A DNA stretch of 64,000 nt from SCTD01 sp963781675 (GTDB taxonomy: Bacteria > Actinomycetota > Actinomycetes > Mycobacteriales > SCTD01): contig CAWAGF010000007.1 of assembly GCA_963781675.1 (NCBI GenBank), forward strand, positions 62,001-126,000, given 5' to 3'. The notes beneath the pieces were generated by a model. The model was given only the letters and a program-made list of their open reading frames with translations. It searched no databases and was not told the DNA's origin. Positions within the stretch are counted from its first letter, which is position 1, and every line of letters starts with the position of its first letter. Shown here piece by piece: positions 61,750 through 64,000 of the stretch. The position numbers and the translations under genes were made by a program.

Positions 61750-63276
61750 TCAGCCGGCCAGCTCGCGCAGCCTGCCCTTGCTGACCTTGCCGGTCGCGCT
61801 GTGCGGCAGCTCCGCGACGAACTCCACCGCGGTGGGGCACTTGAAGCGGGCCAGCGAGCGGGCGCAGTGCGCGATGAGGTCGTCGGCCGTGGTCCGCGCG
61901 CCCTCCTTGAGCACGACGAGGGCCTTGACCGACTCGCCGGTGTACGGGTGGGGAACGCCGATGACGGCGGCCTCCTCCACGTCGGCGTGCGCGGCGAGCA
62001 CGTCCTCGACCTCGCGCGGGTAGACGTTGAACCCGCTGACCAGGATCAGCTCCTTGCGCCGGTCCACGAGGAACAGGTCGCCGTCGTCGTCGAGGTACGC
62101 GACGTCGCCGGTGGCGAACCAGCCGTCGCCGTCCGGTCCCTCGACGGCGTCCGGCCAGTAGCCGACGAACAGGTTCGCGCCCCGTACGCAGATCTCGCCG
62201 GGGTCGCCCTCGTCGACCTCGTTGCCGCGCTCGTCGACCAGCTTCAGCTCGATGCCCGGGATGGCGCGGCCGATCGAGAAGGGCTTCGCGACCTCGCTCA
62301 TCAGCGTGCTGGTCAGGACCGGAGCGGTCTCCGTCAGGCCGTAGCCCTCGAAGACGTGGTGGCCGGTGATGTCGAGGATCCGGTGCAGCACCGGGCCCGG
62401 CAGCGGAGCGGCGCCGGACAGCGCGACCCGCACGGAGGTGAAGGCGTCGCCGACGTCGGGGAGCATCGACCAGGCGACGTACATCGGCGGGGCGCCCAGC
62501 ACGCTGGTGATCTCGTGGCGGCGGATCTCGGCCAGCGTCTCCACCGGGTCGAACCGCTCCATGAGCACACCGGTGGCGGCCTCGCGGGCGACGGCGCCGA
62601 GGCCGGCGTTGAGCCCGTAGATGTGGAACAGCGGCAGGACGAGCAGCACGACGTCGTCCGGCGTGATGACCGGCGGGTCGATCTCGGCGCCCTGCCCCAG
62701 GTTCGCCAGCAGCGCGCGGTGCGGCAGCATCGCGCCCTTGGGCCTGCCGCTGGTGCCGGAGGTGTAGATGAGCACGGCGAGGTCCTCGTCGCCGCGGTCG
62801 CTGTCGACCGGCTCCCCGCCGCTCTCCAGCAGGCTGTCCCAGGTCGTCGCGCCAGGGGGCGCGGTGTCGACACCGGTGACGACCAGGTGCTCGAGCGCCT
62901 CGAGCTCGGCCGCCACGACCTGCGCCGTCGCGGCGGTGCTGCGGGTCGTCACCAGCGCGCGGGCGCCGCTGTCGCCGAGGGCGTGCGCCAGCTCGTCGCG
63001 GGTGTAGCCGGGATTGAGCGGCAGCGCGACCAGCCCGGCGCGCAGCACGCCGAAGTAGGCGACCGGGAAGTCCAGCGTGTTGGGCAGGTGCAGCCCGACG
63101 CGGTCGCCCGGCTCGAGGCCGAGCGCCAGCAGGCCGGCGGCGGCGGCGTCCACGGCCGCGTCGACCTGCGACCAGGTGAGCGTCGTACCGCGGTGGACGA
63201 ACGCGGGCCGGTCGCCGGCGCGCAGCGCTGCGGAGCGCACGAGCCCGGCCAGGTTGCCCGACACGGGTGCAGTCAC
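61750..63276 (-). CDS. Long-chain acyl-CoA ligase-like (FadD type) AMP-forming enzyme
   Basis: This 508-residue adenylate-forming enzyme has IYTSGTSGRPKGAML (P-loop), LPLFHIYGLNAGL, GYGLTETAPVLTS and the hinge region GDVAYLDDDGDLFLVDRRKELILVSG. Lys in HSATGKVSKGRLREL is the catalytic lysine. It activates a carboxylic acid with CoA; the chain length is not predictable. The GTG start has GGAGGGG six or seven bases before it. An in-frame ATG further upstream at 63339 would add 21 residues but has no ribosome site. Confidence 0.88.
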   Translation of the reverse strand: MTAPVSGNLAGLVRSAALRAGDRPAFVHRGTTLTWSQVDAAVDAAAAGLLALGLEPGDRVGLHLPNTLDFPVAYFGVLRAGLVALPLNPGYTRDELAHALGDSGARALVTTRSTAATAQVVAAELEALEHLVVTGVDTAPPGATTWDSLLESGGEPVDSDRGDEDLAVLIYTSGTSGRPKGAMLPHRALLANLGQGAEIDPPVITPDDVVLLVLPLFHIYGLNAGLGAVAREAATGVLMERFDPVETLAEIRRHEITSVLGAPPMYVAWSMLPDVGDAFTSVRVALSGAAPLPGPVLHRILDITGHHVFEGYGLTETAPVLTSTLMSEVAKPFSIGRAIPGIELKLVDERGNEVDEGDPGEICVRGANLFVGYWPDAVEGPDGDGWFATGDVAYLDDDGDLFLVDRRKELILVSGFNVYPREVEDVLAAHADVEEAAVIGVPHPYTGESVKALVVLKEGARTTADDLIAHCARSLARFKCPTAVEFVAELPHSATGKVSKGRLRELAG

Positions 63277-63351
63277 TGAGCCCCTCCGGTCAGGCCGGCG
63301 GGACGAGGCCGGCCACGCGCGAGTGTTGCACAGTTGCAAGCACCCGGACCG

Positions 63352-64000
63352 CTAGCCCGGCGGCGCTCCGGCGCCGGGGCTCGGGTCCGCGGGCGGGGGC
63401 ACGACCGGCGGCGGTGGCGGCTCCTCGGACGGCTCCGGCTCCGGCTGCGGCTCCGGCTCGGCCTGCTGCGAGGGCTCCGGCTCGACGGCGGGCACCGGAG
63501 CCGGCGCCTGCGACGCGCGGCGGCGACGCGGGCGTGGGGTCGACACCGGCTCCGGCTCGCTCGCGACCGGCGACGCGGTGGCGGTGGGCGGCTCGCCGTT
63601 CGCGACGCGCCGCTTCTCCGCCTGGATCTCGCGCAGGATCTTGAAGGACCGGTCGAAGATCCTGGCGGGGAGCGTCCCGCCGTAGACCTGCTTCACGCCG
63701 TTGACGTTCTTCATGCCGCCGCACGCGCGGCCCTGGACGCCATCGCAGACCTGGTCCTCGTACCCCATCCAGACGGCGAGGCAGATGTTCTGCGGCGACT
63801 TGGCGCAGCCGATGAACCACGCGTCGGTGCTGTCGTTGGTGGTGCCGGTCTTGCCGTAGACGGTGAAGTCCTGGCGCGCGGCGGGAGCGGTGCCGCCGGG
63901 CTTGGTGACGCCGGACATCGCCTCGACGACGCGGTCGGCGACGTCGGTGGCCATCGCGCGGCGGACCGGCTCCGGCTTCGCCGGCTCCTTGGCGAGCACG
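63352..64000 (-). CDS. Penicillin-binding protein (class A type), C-terminal part, cut by window edge
   Basis: About 215 residues of the C terminus are visible. The transpeptidase KTGTT motif lies in FTVYGKTGTTNDSTDAWFIG and AVWMGYEDQVC follows, as in bifunctional PBP1 enzymes that build peptidoglycan. Three cysteines (IGCAKSPQNIC, QVCDGVQGRACGG) are unusual and may form disulfides. The last 80 residues are a Pro/Glu/Ser-rich tail outside the membrane. The rest of the gene lies beyond the right edge. Confidence 0.85.
   Translation of the reverse strand, partial: VLAKEPAKPEPVRRAMATDVADRVVEAMSGVTKPGGTAPAARQDFTVYGKTGTTNDSTDAWFIGCAKSPQNICLAVWMGYEDQVCDGVQGRACGGMKNVNGVKQVYGGTLPARIFDRSFKILREIQAEKRRVANGEPPTATASPVASEPEPVSTPRPRRRRASQAPAPVPAVEPEPSQQAEPEPQPEPEPSEEPPPPPVVPPPADPSPGAGAPPG

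Overview
The window comes from a high-GC Gram-positive actinomycete. The grounds are strong third-position G/C bias, a BldC-type regulator, a Rex/rex-hemA locus, LPXTG wall-anchored proteins, a classical Men pathway, a DUF222/HNH endonuclease with an actinobacterial SOS box, and an M36 protease. I cannot name the genus. Both ends cut through genes: nuoL on the left and a penicillin-binding protein on the right.

Layout. 1-12.6 kb holds a minus-strand operon for respiratory complex I, running from nuoA at 11.2 kb to nuoL at the left edge. It is preceded by a MenJ-like isoprenoid reductase, and a near-perfect Rex operator lies just before that gene. 12.7-21.7 kb holds menaquinone synthesis (menG, menA, menE, menB, menC, menD, menF). 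Inserted among these genes at 13.5-15.0 kb is a small two-gene unit: a TTG-started acidic peptide with a duplicated 27-residue unit, followed by a JmjC/cupin-type Fe(II)/2-oxoglutarate oxygenase. I consider this the best candidate in the window for an undescribed peptide-modification system. 21.8-28.5 kb holds a sucrase/ferredoxin-like protein and a dipeptide/oligopeptide ABC transporter. 28.7-42.6 kb is accessory: secreted proteins, an AbiEi/DUF559-like gene bracketed by identical 38-bp palindromes, an M36 protease and a coiled-coil protein (both wall-anchored), a small glycan cluster (GT39, GT2, epimerase, aldolase), bldC, PLDc_N membrane proteins and a Uma2 endonuclease.

42.6-48.8 kb holds System II cytochrome c maturation (ccsB, resB, ccdA, resA), a histidine phosphatase and hemL. 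Between hemL and the phosphatase a 56-bp tandem repeat creates two identical 19-codon ORFs. 49-55.9 kb is mixed: M18 aminopeptidase, RNase H, an SOS-controlled HNH endonuclease and small membrane proteins. 55.9-61.5 kb is rex-hemA-hemC-hemD-hemB, with a second Rex operator before rex. 61.5-64 kb holds a glutaredoxin-like protein, an acyl-CoA ligase and the end of a penicillin-binding protein.

The genes form a coherent respiratory set: complex I feeds menaquinone, haem and cytochrome c maturation serve the terminal part of the chain, and Rex (NADH/NAD+ sensing) appears to link menJ-nuo with rex-hem.

Quality note: between 24 and 54.4 kb, seven minus-strand genes carry eleven apparent one-base indels, ten of them single-base insertions. 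The nuo, men, ccs and hem genes are intact. Sequencing error is the simplest explanation, but real decay cannot be excluded from the sequence alone.
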